DNA of 7,257 bases from Mycobacterium sp. (GCA_018882545.1 VERS01000096.1:1-7257); one strand, 5' to 3'. Shown: positions 1-5,768, numbered from the stretch's first letter. The notes: generated by a model from the letters alone, not told the origin. Made by a program: numbers and translations.

Positions 1-2
1 AC

Positions 3-2483
3 CGAACCCGGCTGCACGCCAAGGCCTGGATGCTGGGCCGCAACACCGGCTTCAACACCGCTTACGTTGGCTCGAGCAACCTCTCTCATGCCGCGCTGGT
101 CGACGGCCTGGAATGGAACGTCCGGCTCTCCGCGGTGTCGACCCCGCACCTGCTGGACAAATTCCGGGCGACTTTCGATTCCTATTGGGAGAGCCGCGAA
201 TTCGAGCTCTACCGGCCCGCAGAGGACGGCGACAAGCTCCGCGAGGCCCTCGAGGTCGCCGCTGGGAAGAAGACCACTGAACGCGTCGTCGTCACTCTGT
301 CCGGCCTGGAAGTGCAACCCAAGCCCTACCAGGCCGAAATGCTCGAGCAACTCGACGCCGAACGGCAACTCCACGACCGGCACCGCAATCTCATCGTCGC
401 CGCCACCGGAACGGGCAAGACAGTCGTCGCCGCGCTGGACTACCGCCGGCTGCGCCAGGCCCACGACCGTGACCTGAGTCTGCTGTTCGTCGCCCACCGT
501 AAAGAGATTCTGGTCCAGGCCCGCCGGATGTATCAGGAGGTGCTCACCGAGTCGACGTTCGGGGAACTGCTGGTCGACGGTGAGCAGCCGACCCGCTGGC
601 GGCACGTCTTTGCCAGCATCCAGTCCCTCTCCGAAGCGCGACTGAGCGGGATAGCCCCGGATCACTTCGATGTGGTCGTCGTCGACGAGTTCCACCACGC
701 TGAGGCGAGGTCCTACCGTCGGCTGCTCGACCACGTCGCGCCGATTGAGCTGCTGGGCCTCACCGCCACCCCGGAACGCGCGGACGGCGTGGACGTGCGG
801 GAGTTCTTTGGTGGCCGGGTGGCCGCGGAGCTGCGGCTGTGGGATGCCCTGGATCAGCAGTTGCTGTGCCCGTTCCACTATTTCGGCATCTATGACCCCA
901 CCGAGATCGACCAGATCGCCTGGAAGCGCGGCGGCTACGACGTCGCGGCGCTGAGCGCGGTGTACACCGGCAACGACGCCCGCACCCGGATCATCCTCAA
1001 GGAACTCGGGGACAAGGTCGATGACGTTGGCGCCATGCGCGCTTTAGGGTTCTGCGTCAGCGTCGAGCACGCCCGCTACATGGCTGAGCGGTTCAACCAT
1101 GCCGGCATTCCCGCCCGGGCCGTCTCGGCGGACACATCAGCCGCCGAGCGCCGCGAAGCGCTGGCGCGCTTGCGAGATCGGGAACTCAACGTCATCTTCG
1201 CGGTCGATCTGTTCAACGAGGGCCTTGACATCCCCAACGTCGACACGGTGCTGTTCTTGCGGCCGACCGAGAGTGCGACCGTGTTTTTGCAACAGCTGGG
1301 CCGCGGGTTGCGCTCCGCGCCCGGCAAAACGGTGCTCACCGCGCTGGACTTCGTCGGCCACCAACGCAAAGAGTTCCGCTTCGACCAACGCTTCCGGGCG
1401 CTCACCGGCCTGAGCCGCAAGGAACTCGCTCGCCAAGTCGAGCACGGCTTTCCGTTCCTGCCCTCCGGCAGCCAGATCGTGCTGGATGCTGTTGCGCGCG
1501 AGGTGGTTCTGGAGAACATCCGCCAGCAGGTTTCACCCCGCTGGGCCGCTCTGGTCTCGGAGGTGCGCGCCCACCCCAACACCGATCTGGAGTCGTTTCT
1601 CGACGAGTCCGGCCGGGAACTGGACGACGTCGTTCGTAAGGACAAATCGTGGACGCGGCTGCTGCGCGACGCCGGTCGACTCGATGCGCCGGAAGGGCCA
1701 CGTGAGAACGACCTCGCCAAACGGGTCCGGGCCGTCGCGCATGTCGATGACCGAGTCCGCCGCGACGAATACGTGCGCATCCTGCGCTCGGCGACCGAAG
1801 CCGGCAGTCCGGTGGAAGCGCGGCTGGCCGACATGCTTTTCTACTCCCTGTTCCCCGACGGCGGCGGCTACGACACGGCCGCCGATGCGCTGTGGGAACT
1901 GCGCGACCAGCCGGTGTTCGACGAGCTGCGTCAGGTGATCGACATCGGATTCAATGCCGCCCACCGGCCGACGACCCCTTTGGGTGATCTGGTGGCCGAC
2001 TTGGGGCAGGTGCCGCTGGCGGTGCACGCCAGTTACTCGCGGGAGGAGATCCTGGCCGCCGTCGGCTGGACCTCCGGCGGTCGGACACCGAGCACGATGC
2101 GCGAGGGTGTCGCGTGGTGTCCGGACATCAACACCGACGTCTTGCTGATTACCCTGAAGAAGACCGACACCGACTACTCGCCGACGACGATGTACCGCGA
2201 TTTCGCGGTGAGCCCGGAGCTGTTCCATTGGGAGTCGCAGTCGACCACCAACTCCGCGTCGCCGACCGGCCAGCGCTACATCAACCATCGGCGCACGGGC
2301 ACCAACGTCTTGCTCTTTGTGCGGGAGACGAAGACCAACGCCCTGGGGGCTTCGCCGTATGTGTTCCTCGGCCCGGCCGACTACGTCAAGCACGAGGGCA
2401 GCCGCCCGATGGCGGTCACCTGGCGGCTGCGCCGGCCGATGCCGATGGAGATTTTCCTGGCGTCGAGGGCGGCAGTGGCGTAG
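3..2483 (+). CDS. SauUSI-like type IV restriction enzyme (PLD nuclease, SF2 helicase, DUF3427), 5' partial
   Basis: Probable ATP-dependent, modification-dependent restriction endonuclease. The frame is open from base 3, so the gene begins outside the window; the Met at base 30 is internal. Bases 15-23 encode H-A-K, followed by G-S-S-N, the HxK...GSxN signature of a phospholipase-D-type nuclease. Counting from the Met at 30, SF2 helicase motifs follow: Walker A ATGTGKT (125-131), DEFHH (219-223), LTATP (244-248) and QQLGRGLR (421-428). The last ~150 residues (YSREEIL near 669, GVAWCPDINTD, LFHWESQ near 731, FVRETK) resemble DUF3427. PLD-helicase-DUF3427 is the order known for Staphylococcus SauUSI, which cuts cytosine-methylated DNA; in that family the C-terminal region reads the modified base. 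About 826 residues are visible, so probably 100-200 are missing. There is no internal stop or frameshift. Target specificity cannot be read here. The alternative is a related helicase-nuclease defence protein of other specificity. Confidence 0.85.
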   Translation, partial: RTRLHAKAWMLGRNTGFNTAYVGSSNLSHAALVDGLEWNVRLSAVSTPHLLDKFRATFDSYWESREFELYRPAEDGDKLREALEVAAGKKTTERVVVTLSGLEVQPKPYQAEMLEQLDAERQLHDRHRNLIVAATGTGKTVVAALDYRRLRQAHDRDLSLLFVAHRKEILVQARRMYQEVLTESTFGELLVDGEQPTRWRHVFASIQSLSEARLSGIAPDHFDVVVVDEFHHAEARSYRRLLDHVAPIELLGLTATPERADGVDVREFFGGRVAAELRLWDALDQQLLCPFHYFGIYDPTEIDQIAWKRGGYDVAALSAVYTGNDARTRIILKELGDKVDDVGAMRALGFCVSVEHARYMAERFNHAGIPARAVSADTSAAERREALARLRDRELNVIFAVDLFNEGLDIPNVDTVLFLRPTESATVFLQQLGRGLRSAPGKTVLTALDFVGHQRKEFRFDQRFRALTGLSRKELARQVEHGFPFLPSGSQIVLDAVAREVVLENIRQQVSPRWAALVSEVRAHPNTDLESFLDESGRELDDVVRKDKSWTRLLRDAGRLDAPEGPRENDLAKRVRAVAHVDDRVRRDEYVRILRSATEAGSPVEARLADMLFYSLFPDGGGYDTAADALWELRDQPVFDELRQVIDIGFNAAHRPTTPLGDLVADLGQVPLAVHASYSREEILAAVGWTSGGRTPSTMREGVAWCPDINTDVLLITLKKTDTDYSPTTMYRDFAVSPELFHWESQSTTNSASPTGQRYINHRRTGTNVLLFVRETKTNALGASPYVFLGPADYVKHEGSRPMAVTWRLRRPMPMEIFLASRAAVA

Positions 2484-2528
2484 TGCCTTACGGCGCTCAG
2501 GTATTGAGGCAGATCCGACAACGACGTT

Positions 2529-2543
2529 CCCTCGCATCGAGGG
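2529..2543. terminator. Short hairpin between convergent genes, possible bidirectional terminator
   Basis: A perfect 6-bp stem (CCCTCG / CGAGGG) with a 3-base loop sits in the 99-bp gap between the helicase stop (2483) and the DUF732 stop (2583), which converge. It has no T-run on either side. Mycobacterial terminators often lack a U-tract, so function is plausible but inferred from position and symmetry only. Confidence 0.35.
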
Positions 2544-2582
2544 TGTCACGAGTAAGTTGACCGTGAACCTCAGGCGAAACGA

Positions 2583-2897
2583 TCACCACGGCTGGATCGG
2601 AGTCGCGATCCGATCCGGGCAGTAGGCCCGCGACGCGGCGACTTTGAGGATGTAGATCTGACTGGGCCAGACACCCTGCCCGTAGAGCGCACCCACGGTG
2701 TCCAAGAATGGCGGCGGATTGGGGCTGCAGTACTGCTGGGCGAAAGCGATCAGTGCGGGATCTTGCCCGCCGGTCACACCGTTGGATCGCACCAGTTCGA
2801 GATACTGCTGGTCTTGTGCGGGGTCGGCCTGCGCCGACGCTGCGAAGAGGACCGCCGTTGCTGCTGCTATCAACAGAGTCGCGGCACGAACCAACAT
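2583..2897 (-). CDS. DUF732 domain secreted protein
   Basis: A 104-residue exported protein of unknown function. Residues 1-24 form a Sec signal peptide: M-L-V-R, a hydrophobic Ala/Leu core, and the cleavage site A-Q-A before DPAQ. The mature ~80 residues fit the mycobacterial DUF732 family: D-x-x-Y-L-x-L near the mature N-terminus, then an N-G-V turn, and two cysteines (QQYCSP and RAYCPD) that probably form a disulphide. I chose the ATG at 2897 over an in-frame ATG at 2930 for three reasons. The signal peptide begins at 2897, a GGGGGG run lies 5 bases upstream as a Shine-Dalgarno-like site, and the ATG at 2930 falls inside a likely -10 box. It is convergent with the helicase and separated by ~240 bp from the HTH remnant upstream, so it is probably transcribed alone. 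DUF732 genes are common and usually multi-copy in mycobacteria, which supports the host assignment. Confidence 0.8.
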   Translation of the reverse strand: MLVRAATLLIAAATAVLFAASAQADPAQDQQYLELVRSNGVTGGQDPALIAFAQQYCSPNPPPFLDTVGALYGQGVWPSQIYILKVAASRAYCPDRIATPIQPW

Positions 2898-2928
2898 TGT
2901 GACCCCCCGAGTCCTCCGGCAAATTCCC

Positions 2929-2934
2929 ATGGTA
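2929..2934 (-). promoter_or_regulatory. Putative -10 box (TACCAT) for the DUF732 gene
   Basis: On the minus strand TACCAT fits the mycobacterial SigA-type TANNNT -10 consensus. It would give a transcript start near 2922 and a leader of about 25 bases before the ATG at 2897. No convincing -35 hexamer is seen at 16-18 bp. The same hexamer forms the -10 of the second vapB promoter in this window. Confidence 0.4.
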
Positions 2935-3136
2935 GGCCGTAGCAGTCGTCTGCGTGCTCGGAACGACCATGGACGTGGCGGTGTGTTCGACTACTACTCT
3001 GCATGGTGGGCAATACAATTCGCCGAGCCGCGCCGTTCACGCGGGAAAGGCCGCGGCCCCCTCTCACTTTAGCCGTCTGCATTTCCGGTCAGATGGCCCT
3101 TGGAGATCACTCGGGGGGCTGCTGTCATGCCGTGGG
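2935..3136. other. Non-coding stretch between DUF732 gene and HTH remnant
   Basis: No reading frame here has protein-like composition on either strand. A 10-bp palindrome GGCCGCGGCC lies at 3049-3058, downstream of the HTH gene's stop at 3137 on the minus strand. It could be a weak terminator but is also expected by chance in DNA this GC-rich. Confidence 0.5.
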
Positions 3137-3617
3137 TCAGTCGATTCCGGAGCCGTCCGACACCTCCTCGAGGGGAGAGGTGGCGACCGCCCGGATGCCC
3201 TCGGCTCGCACGAGCAGGGCCGCCGACGGCATGACTTTCCCGGACAGATATGTCGACAGCCGTGAGGCTGACGTGCCCAGTCGCGCGGCGAATTCAGCTG
3301 CAGTGAAGCCGGATTCCGAGACCATTGCGGCGAGGCGCCGGCTCACCTCGTCCCGAGCGCGGTTGTGTGCCCGCTGCCGGGCGTGGACGATCGCTCGGCC
3401 AAGAGTGACGGCGACTCCATGATCCTCGGCAAGCTCGATGGCTGTGCTCAGATCGGATGCGAGTGGGCCCCACGGGTCGGCGTTGATCGCCGCAACGATG
3501 CGGCGCCAGTCCGGCAGGGATCCTCGGTCGATGGCGGCCAGCAGGCCTTCCACCACCCCACTGCGCGACGGGTGCTGAGGGGTCGATGTCGAGATTGCGG
3601 AATCGCAGCGAACTCAT
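3137..3617 (-). pseudogene. XRE-like HTH regulator/antitoxin-like protein, frameshifted near its N-terminus
   Basis: The intact part (GTG at 3556 to 3137, 139 residues) has a helical N-terminal region (DWRRI..AINADPWGP) and a Cro/C1-type HTH at about residues 78-121 (FTAAEFAARLGTSASRLSTYLSGK, given here in its key blocks FTAAEF, ARLGTSASRL, STYLSGK). The natural N-terminus appears to lie upstream in another frame: ATG at 3617 encodes M-S-S-L-R-F-R-N-L-D-I-D-P-S-A-P-V-A-Q-W. From memory, actinobacterial proteins of this type open with RFRN-D-DP-PV-W and run straight into the ALERG/DWRR region. The two frames meet at a GGGG run (3557-3560 on the minus strand); removing one G joins them into one ~159-residue protein. 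The frame containing the GTG at 3556 extends upstream only to a TGA at 3616-3614 and has no ATG there. It is either a pseudogene, a sequencing error in the G-run, or a gene now started at GTG 3556/3553. It would bind DNA, most likely its own promoter. Confidence 0.65.
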
Positions 3618-3902
3618 GGCGTCTCCAGCATGGCGTCGGCGAGCGCTTGGCATTGGACGACAACGGATTTCCACTGCTTCCAGCGTGATGCCAGATTTTT
3701 GTAGGCGGCAAGTTGCCCGTAGTCAGCCCGGAGTGACGCGCGCTACCGCACCTACACCTCATAGGCGCAGCGATGCCGCGTCGAGTTCTATGCCGATCAC
3801 CTCGGCCACCCGGGCCATCGCCTTCCAGGCCGTCACCGTCCCGGTCGCCGGCACCGCCGCCGAGTATCCCGGACGAACTATCGCGGCTATCCGGTTAGCC
3901 AT
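3614..3902 (-). pseudogene. Short helical protein gene upstream of the HTH gene, split into two frames
   Basis: Not recognised as a named family. The first part (ATG 3902 to the stop at 3759, 47 residues) begins M-A-N-R-I-A-A-I-V-R-P-G-Y and ends I-G-I-E-L-D-A-A-S-L-R-L. A second open stretch in another frame (3739 to 3614, 41 residues) contains R-A-D-Y-G-Q-L-A-A-Y-K-N-L and R-W-K-Q-W-K-S-V-V-V, rich in Trp/Tyr/Lys, and ends at a TGA. That TGA overlaps the ATG of the next gene as ATGA. The second piece has stops directly upstream and no start codon, so it cannot be an independent gene. Removing about 37 bases between them would read ...AASLR-ADYGQ... in one frame, giving a protein of roughly 85 residues. 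I infer an ancestral two-gene operon (small protein + HTH regulator) of toxin-antitoxin or phage-type layout, now with both genes damaged. Confidence 0.45.
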
Positions 3903-4201
3903 CACCGGCCGGCAGGCATACCGACCTGTTCTGTGCTGTCGGGCCGCTCCGCGTCGGTAGCACCGATAGTGTTGCCCGCCTCGTAGCGACAACTGATGCG
4001 GTGCAGAGCATTTGCCGGTTGAGGTCCGGCCGCTGTCGCTCGGAGGTGGGCGCTCACTGAGTGTGTGAATTGGCCGGACGGTTGAGGTGCATCCGCCGGC
4101 TGGCGGCTACCAGGCCGGCCGTTTTCCGCCAGCTCGCTCAGTGACATAGCCCCGTAGCCAACTCGCCGCCATTCCTTGCGCGAGAGCGCGTACGCGTACT
4201 T
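3903..4201. other. Gene-poor stretch with scattered short repeats
   Basis: I see no convincing gene. A 104-codon frame on the minus strand (GTG 4216 to 3902) is open, but it lacks strong third-position GC bias and a recognisable fold. Visible structure: a 10-bp direct repeat CGGTTGAGGT at 4016-4025 and 4079-4088; an inverted pair TCACTGAG (about 4052-4059) / CTCAGTGA (about 4136-4143); a 10-bp palindrome GTACGCGTAC at 4190-4199; and TCGGT-AGC-ACCGA at 3954-3966, a possible operator upstream of the broken cassette. It is most likely decayed or intergenic DNA of the accessory island. Confidence 0.5.
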
Positions 4202-4253
4202 AGTTGAGCTGCCCACCCCGGGGCATGCCCCGCGGGCCGTTACCCGCTCAACT
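4202..4253 (-). terminator. Compound hairpin at the end of the XRE gene, putative terminator
   Basis: Outer arms AGTTGAGC (4202-4209) and GCTCAACT (4246-4253) form a perfect 8-bp stem. Nested inside is the 14-bp perfect palindrome CGGGGCATGCCCCG (4219-4232), flanked by a GCCC/GGGC pair. On the minus strand the structure starts in the last codons of the XRE gene (stop at 4240-4242) and ends just after it. No U-tract follows. Position and symmetry favour a terminator; an operator or RNA processing site is the alternative. Confidence 0.45.
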
Positions 4254-4476
4254 CCACGCTGCGGTCACCGAACTGCGCCACGATCCGCAACTGGCCACCG
4301 AGTGCTGCGACGTAGGACTGGAGGGTCCCGAGCTCAGTGTGTGACAGGTCGCCGCTTTCCAACTTGGATACCCGCGCCTGGGATACGCCCATGAGGCCGG
4401 CGACATCGGCCTGGCGCGGGTGTCCGTGTTCCTTGCGAATGTCGGCGAGGCGGTGTGCCTGCACCGCGTCTGACAT
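4240..4476 (-). CDS. XRE/HigA-like HTH protein, probable antitoxin of the NYN-XRE pair
   Basis: A 78-residue Cro/C1-type helix-turn-helix protein counted from the ATG at 4476. The HTH spans about residues 13-66: I-R-K-E-H-G, then Q-A-D-V-A-G-L-M-G-V, recognition helix S-Q-A-R-V-S-K-L-E, then G-T-L-Q-S-Y-V-A-A-L-G-G-Q-L. The C-terminal strand I-V-A-Q-F-G-D-R-S-V-E-L is typical of HigA-type single-domain antitoxins. The frame stays open upstream to the NYN gene and encodes D-P-E-R-A-D-A-A-R-R-E-M, which resembles the N-terminal helix of mycobacterial HigA-like proteins. No ATG, GTG or TTG exists there; the only near-start is a CTG at 4524 that overlaps the NYN stop as CTGA, giving 94 residues. 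The ATG at 4476 has GGGAG directly abutting it, poor spacing for a ribosome site. It probably neutralises the upstream protein and binds the inverted repeats before it. The pairing is inferred from layout. Confidence 0.75.
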   Translation of the reverse strand: MSDAVQAHRLADIRKEHGHPRQADVAGLMGVSQARVSKLESGDLSHTELGTLQSYVAALGGQLRIVAQFGDRSVELSG

Positions 4477-4520
4477 CTCCCGGCGCGCAGCATCGGCGCG
4501 CTCAGGGTCGCGATACCCGC

Positions 4521-4895
4521 TCAGCGCGGTAGCGGGTCGATGAGATTGCGGAAAGTCCGGGCCGGCTGCACCGATGCGCCGGCGTCCCGTACCCGCCTGG
4601 CCAGTGTGGCATCCGACGTTACGACGGTGATGTCCCCGGGACGGTCGTCGGCCTCGAGCAGCCGCATTATCTCGTCGTCGGCCGAGTTGGGCGTGGCCGT
4701 GGGCGCGTGGGCGACGCGGATTACCGCGGACTCACACACCGTCGGTTGCTCGAACACCACCGTCACTTGCTGGCGCTGGGGCGCGGCCCAGCCTTCAAGG
4801 TGGCGCACCAACGCGACCATCGCAGCCTCACGGTTCCTCCACCAGCCGTCAGGGCGGGCGCCGATCACATTCATGGCGTCCACGATCCATCTCAT
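4521..4895 (-). CDS. NYN domain (PIN-like) putative ribonuclease
   Basis: A 124-residue single-domain protein of the NYN/YacP-like branch of the PIN fold, predicted to be a metal-dependent RNase. The acidic active-site set is visible: D6 and N9 in W-I-V-D-A-M-N-V-I-G, D73/D74 in S-A-D-D-E-I, and S94-D95 in V-V-T-S-D-A-T-L-A-R-R-V. The domain fills the protein, with no extra partner domain. I chose the ATG at 4895 because the fold's first strand (RWIVDAMN) begins there; the open frame continues upstream but is low in coding character. There is no strong Shine-Dalgarno, so a leaderless or weakly led message is possible. Its stop codon overlaps the XRE frame by CTGA. Standalone NYN proteins of this type are widespread in actinobacteria without assigned function, so a housekeeping RNase is the main alternative to a toxin role. 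Confidence 0.8.
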   Translation of the reverse strand: MRWIVDAMNVIGARPDGWWRNREAAMVALVRHLEGWAAPQRQQVTVVFEQPTVCESAVIRVAHAPTATPNSADDEIMRLLEADDRPGDITVVTSDATLARRVRDAGASVQPARTFRNLIDPLPR

Positions 4896-4897
4896 GT

Positions 4898-4941
4898 CAC
4901 CAGTGTGGGCGACGGTGCCGCTTTGGGTCGTGACACTGGTG
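4898..4941. promoter_or_regulatory. 9-bp inverted repeat operator candidate before the NYN-XRE pair
   Basis: CACCAGTGT (4898-4906) and its exact reverse complement ACACTGGTG (4933-4941) flank a 26-bp spacer. The proximal arm lies 2 bases upstream of the NYN ATG, where a bound HTH protein would block transcription or translation start. This is the usual placement for a toxin-antitoxin autoregulatory site. A CACACT sequence at the correct distance could be a poor -10 box for a leaderless start. Confidence 0.5.
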
Positions 4942-5008
4942 GCCCTGGCGGGTCGGCTTTCACCGCCGAGGACATCCGCGCACTGATCTCGTAGCAGCGG
5001 CACCGTCG
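4910..5008. repeat. 13-bp perfect inverted repeat shared by the divergent NYN and vapB promoters
   Basis: AGCGGCACCGTCG occurs on the plus strand at 4996-5008, and its exact reverse complement occurs at 4910-4922. The element therefore lies upstream of each divergent gene in the same orientation relative to that gene: 14 bases before the NYN ATG and 43 bases before the vapB GTG. A 13-bp match inside a ~155-bp gap is unlikely by chance. It may be a shared regulator site. Confidence 0.6.
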
Positions 5009-5025
5009 ACGCCCTGTAGCGCACT

Positions 5026-5045
5026 GTAGCAATCACGGCTACGCT
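5026..5045 (+). promoter_or_regulatory. Putative leaderless promoter and operator of the first vapBC
   Basis: TACGCT at 5040-5045 fits the TANNNT -10 consensus and lies 6 bases before the GTG at 5052, so the transcript would begin at or next to the start codon. The -10 overlaps an inverted repeat GTAGC (5026-5030) / GCTAC (5038-5042). CTGTAGC is also directly repeated at 5014-5020 and 5024-5030, with another GTAGC at 4991-4995. These fit VapB binding sites. No good -35 is evident. Confidence 0.5.
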
Positions 5046-5051
5046 GGGTCT

Positions 5052-5306
5052 GTGGCGAGGATAATCCCGCAGCGCGAACTGCGGAATGACAACGCGAAAG
5101 TGATCGAGGCCGTGACGGCAGGGGAAACCTTCATCGTCACGCGCAATGGTGAACCGGTCGCTGAACTGCGTCCCATCACCGGGGGCCGGCGAACCTTCGT
5201 CAGCCGCGCGGAGATCGACGAGCTGGCCGCGGTGGGCGTCCGGATCGACCATCGGAGATTCCGCGAGGACCTCGATGCGGCCTTCGACCAGCGAGTCGAC
5301 CGGTGA
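5052..5306 (+). CDS. vapB: VapB antitoxin, Phd/YefM family (module 1)
   Basis: An 84-residue antitoxin of the Phd/YefM fold. The N-terminal half is the dimerising DNA-binding domain: R-I-I-P-Q-R-E-L-R-N, then the A-K-V-I-E-A-V helix, then G-E-T-F-I-V-T-R-N-G-E-P-V-A-E-L-R-P, the family's most recognisable block. The C-terminal ~35 residues are charged (I-D-H-R-R-F-R-E-D-L-D-A-A-F-D) and are the expected toxin-wrapping segment. It starts at GTG with no Shine-Dalgarno; the -10-like box places +1 at the start codon, so leaderless translation is likely. Its TGA overlaps the vapC GTG by four bases (GTGA), so the pair is translationally coupled. It should inhibit the VapC below and repress its own promoter. 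No specific numbered mycobacterial VapB is claimed. Confidence 0.9.
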   Translation: MARIIPQRELRNDNAKVIEAVTAGETFIVTRNGEPVAELRPITGGRRTFVSRAEIDELAAVGVRIDHRRFREDLDAAFDQRVDR

Positions 5307-5701
5307 CAGGCTCCGGACTGCTGGACACCTCGGTGGTGATCGACTGGTACGACCCGGTGGTGCGAGCGGCCCTCCCGGACGAGGTGGCGATCTCCGCGGT
5401 GACAGCTGCCGAACTGGCCGCCGGACCACTGCTCGCCGCTACTGCGATCGAGGCCGCCAAGCGACAAACCCGGCTGCAAGAGGTCGAGGCGCGCTTCGAA
5501 CCCATTCCGTTTGATGCGGCGGCCGCGCGTAGCTACGGCCTTGTTGCCTCCGCCGTGCTCGGACGAGGGCGACACCCCCGCGCCAGATTCGCCGATCTGC
5601 TGATCGCGGCGACCGCCCACGCCCACCGTCTTGAGTTGTACACCCGCAATGCCGCCGACTTCGACGGCCTCGGCGAGTTGGTCCGTGTCGTCGGAGTGTG
5701 A
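5303..5701 (+). CDS. vapC: VapC toxin, PIN domain ribonuclease (module 1)
   Basis: A 132-residue PIN-domain endoribonuclease, the toxin of the module; VapC toxins cleave specific tRNAs or rRNA with Mg2+. The acidic catalytic set is complete: D8 in L-L-D-T-S-V-V-I-D, E37 in T-A-A-E-L-A-A-G, D98 in R-F-A-D-L-L-I-A-A-T-A, and D119/D121 in R-N-A-A-D-F-D-G-L. Length is normal for the family and the frame is intact, so activity is expected. The start is GTG, inside the vapB stop; no separate ribosome site is evident, consistent with coupling to the antitoxin. The RNA target cannot be deduced from sequence. Confidence 0.92.
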   Translation: MTGSGLLDTSVVIDWYDPVVRAALPDEVAISAVTAAELAAGPLLAATAIEAAKRQTRLQEVEARFEPIPFDAAAARSYGLVASAVLGRGRHPRARFADLLIAATAHAHRLELYTRNAADFDGLGELVRVVGV

Positions 5702-5768
5702 CGACTGGCAGAGGCCCCTGGACTCGCGTGTCGCATCGAGGTTCCGCTTCTCGGCCGACCGGTCCATC

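Noticed and set aside
1533..2549. Long minus-strand frame opposite the helicase gene (338 codons)
   Set aside because: It is antisense to well-supported DUF3427 coding sequence and Arg/His/Pro/Gly-rich without motifs, an expected shadow frame in GC-rich DNA.
3049..3058. GGCCGCGGCC palindrome as terminator of the HTH gene
   Set aside because: It is about 80 bases past the stop, has no loop or U-tract, and a 10-bp GC palindrome is not unusual in this base composition.
3903..4201. Possible insertion sequence or attachment site in the gene-poor stretch
   Set aside because: There is no transposase remnant, no terminal inverted repeats of useful length, no target duplication and no tRNA. The 8-10 bp repeats alone do not support a mobile element.
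3902..4216. Open 104-codon minus-strand frame beginning GTG at 4216
   Set aside because: The start sits inside the XRE downstream hairpin without a usable ribosome site, third-position GC is weak compared with the neighbours, and no fold or motif is recognisable. Treated as non-coding.
4896..5429. Upstream in-frame extension of the NYN gene to a start at 5429
   Set aside because: The extension would run antisense through the divergent vapB and into vapC, is Arg/Ser/Pro-rich like an antisense shadow, and the NYN fold starts cleanly at ATG 4895.
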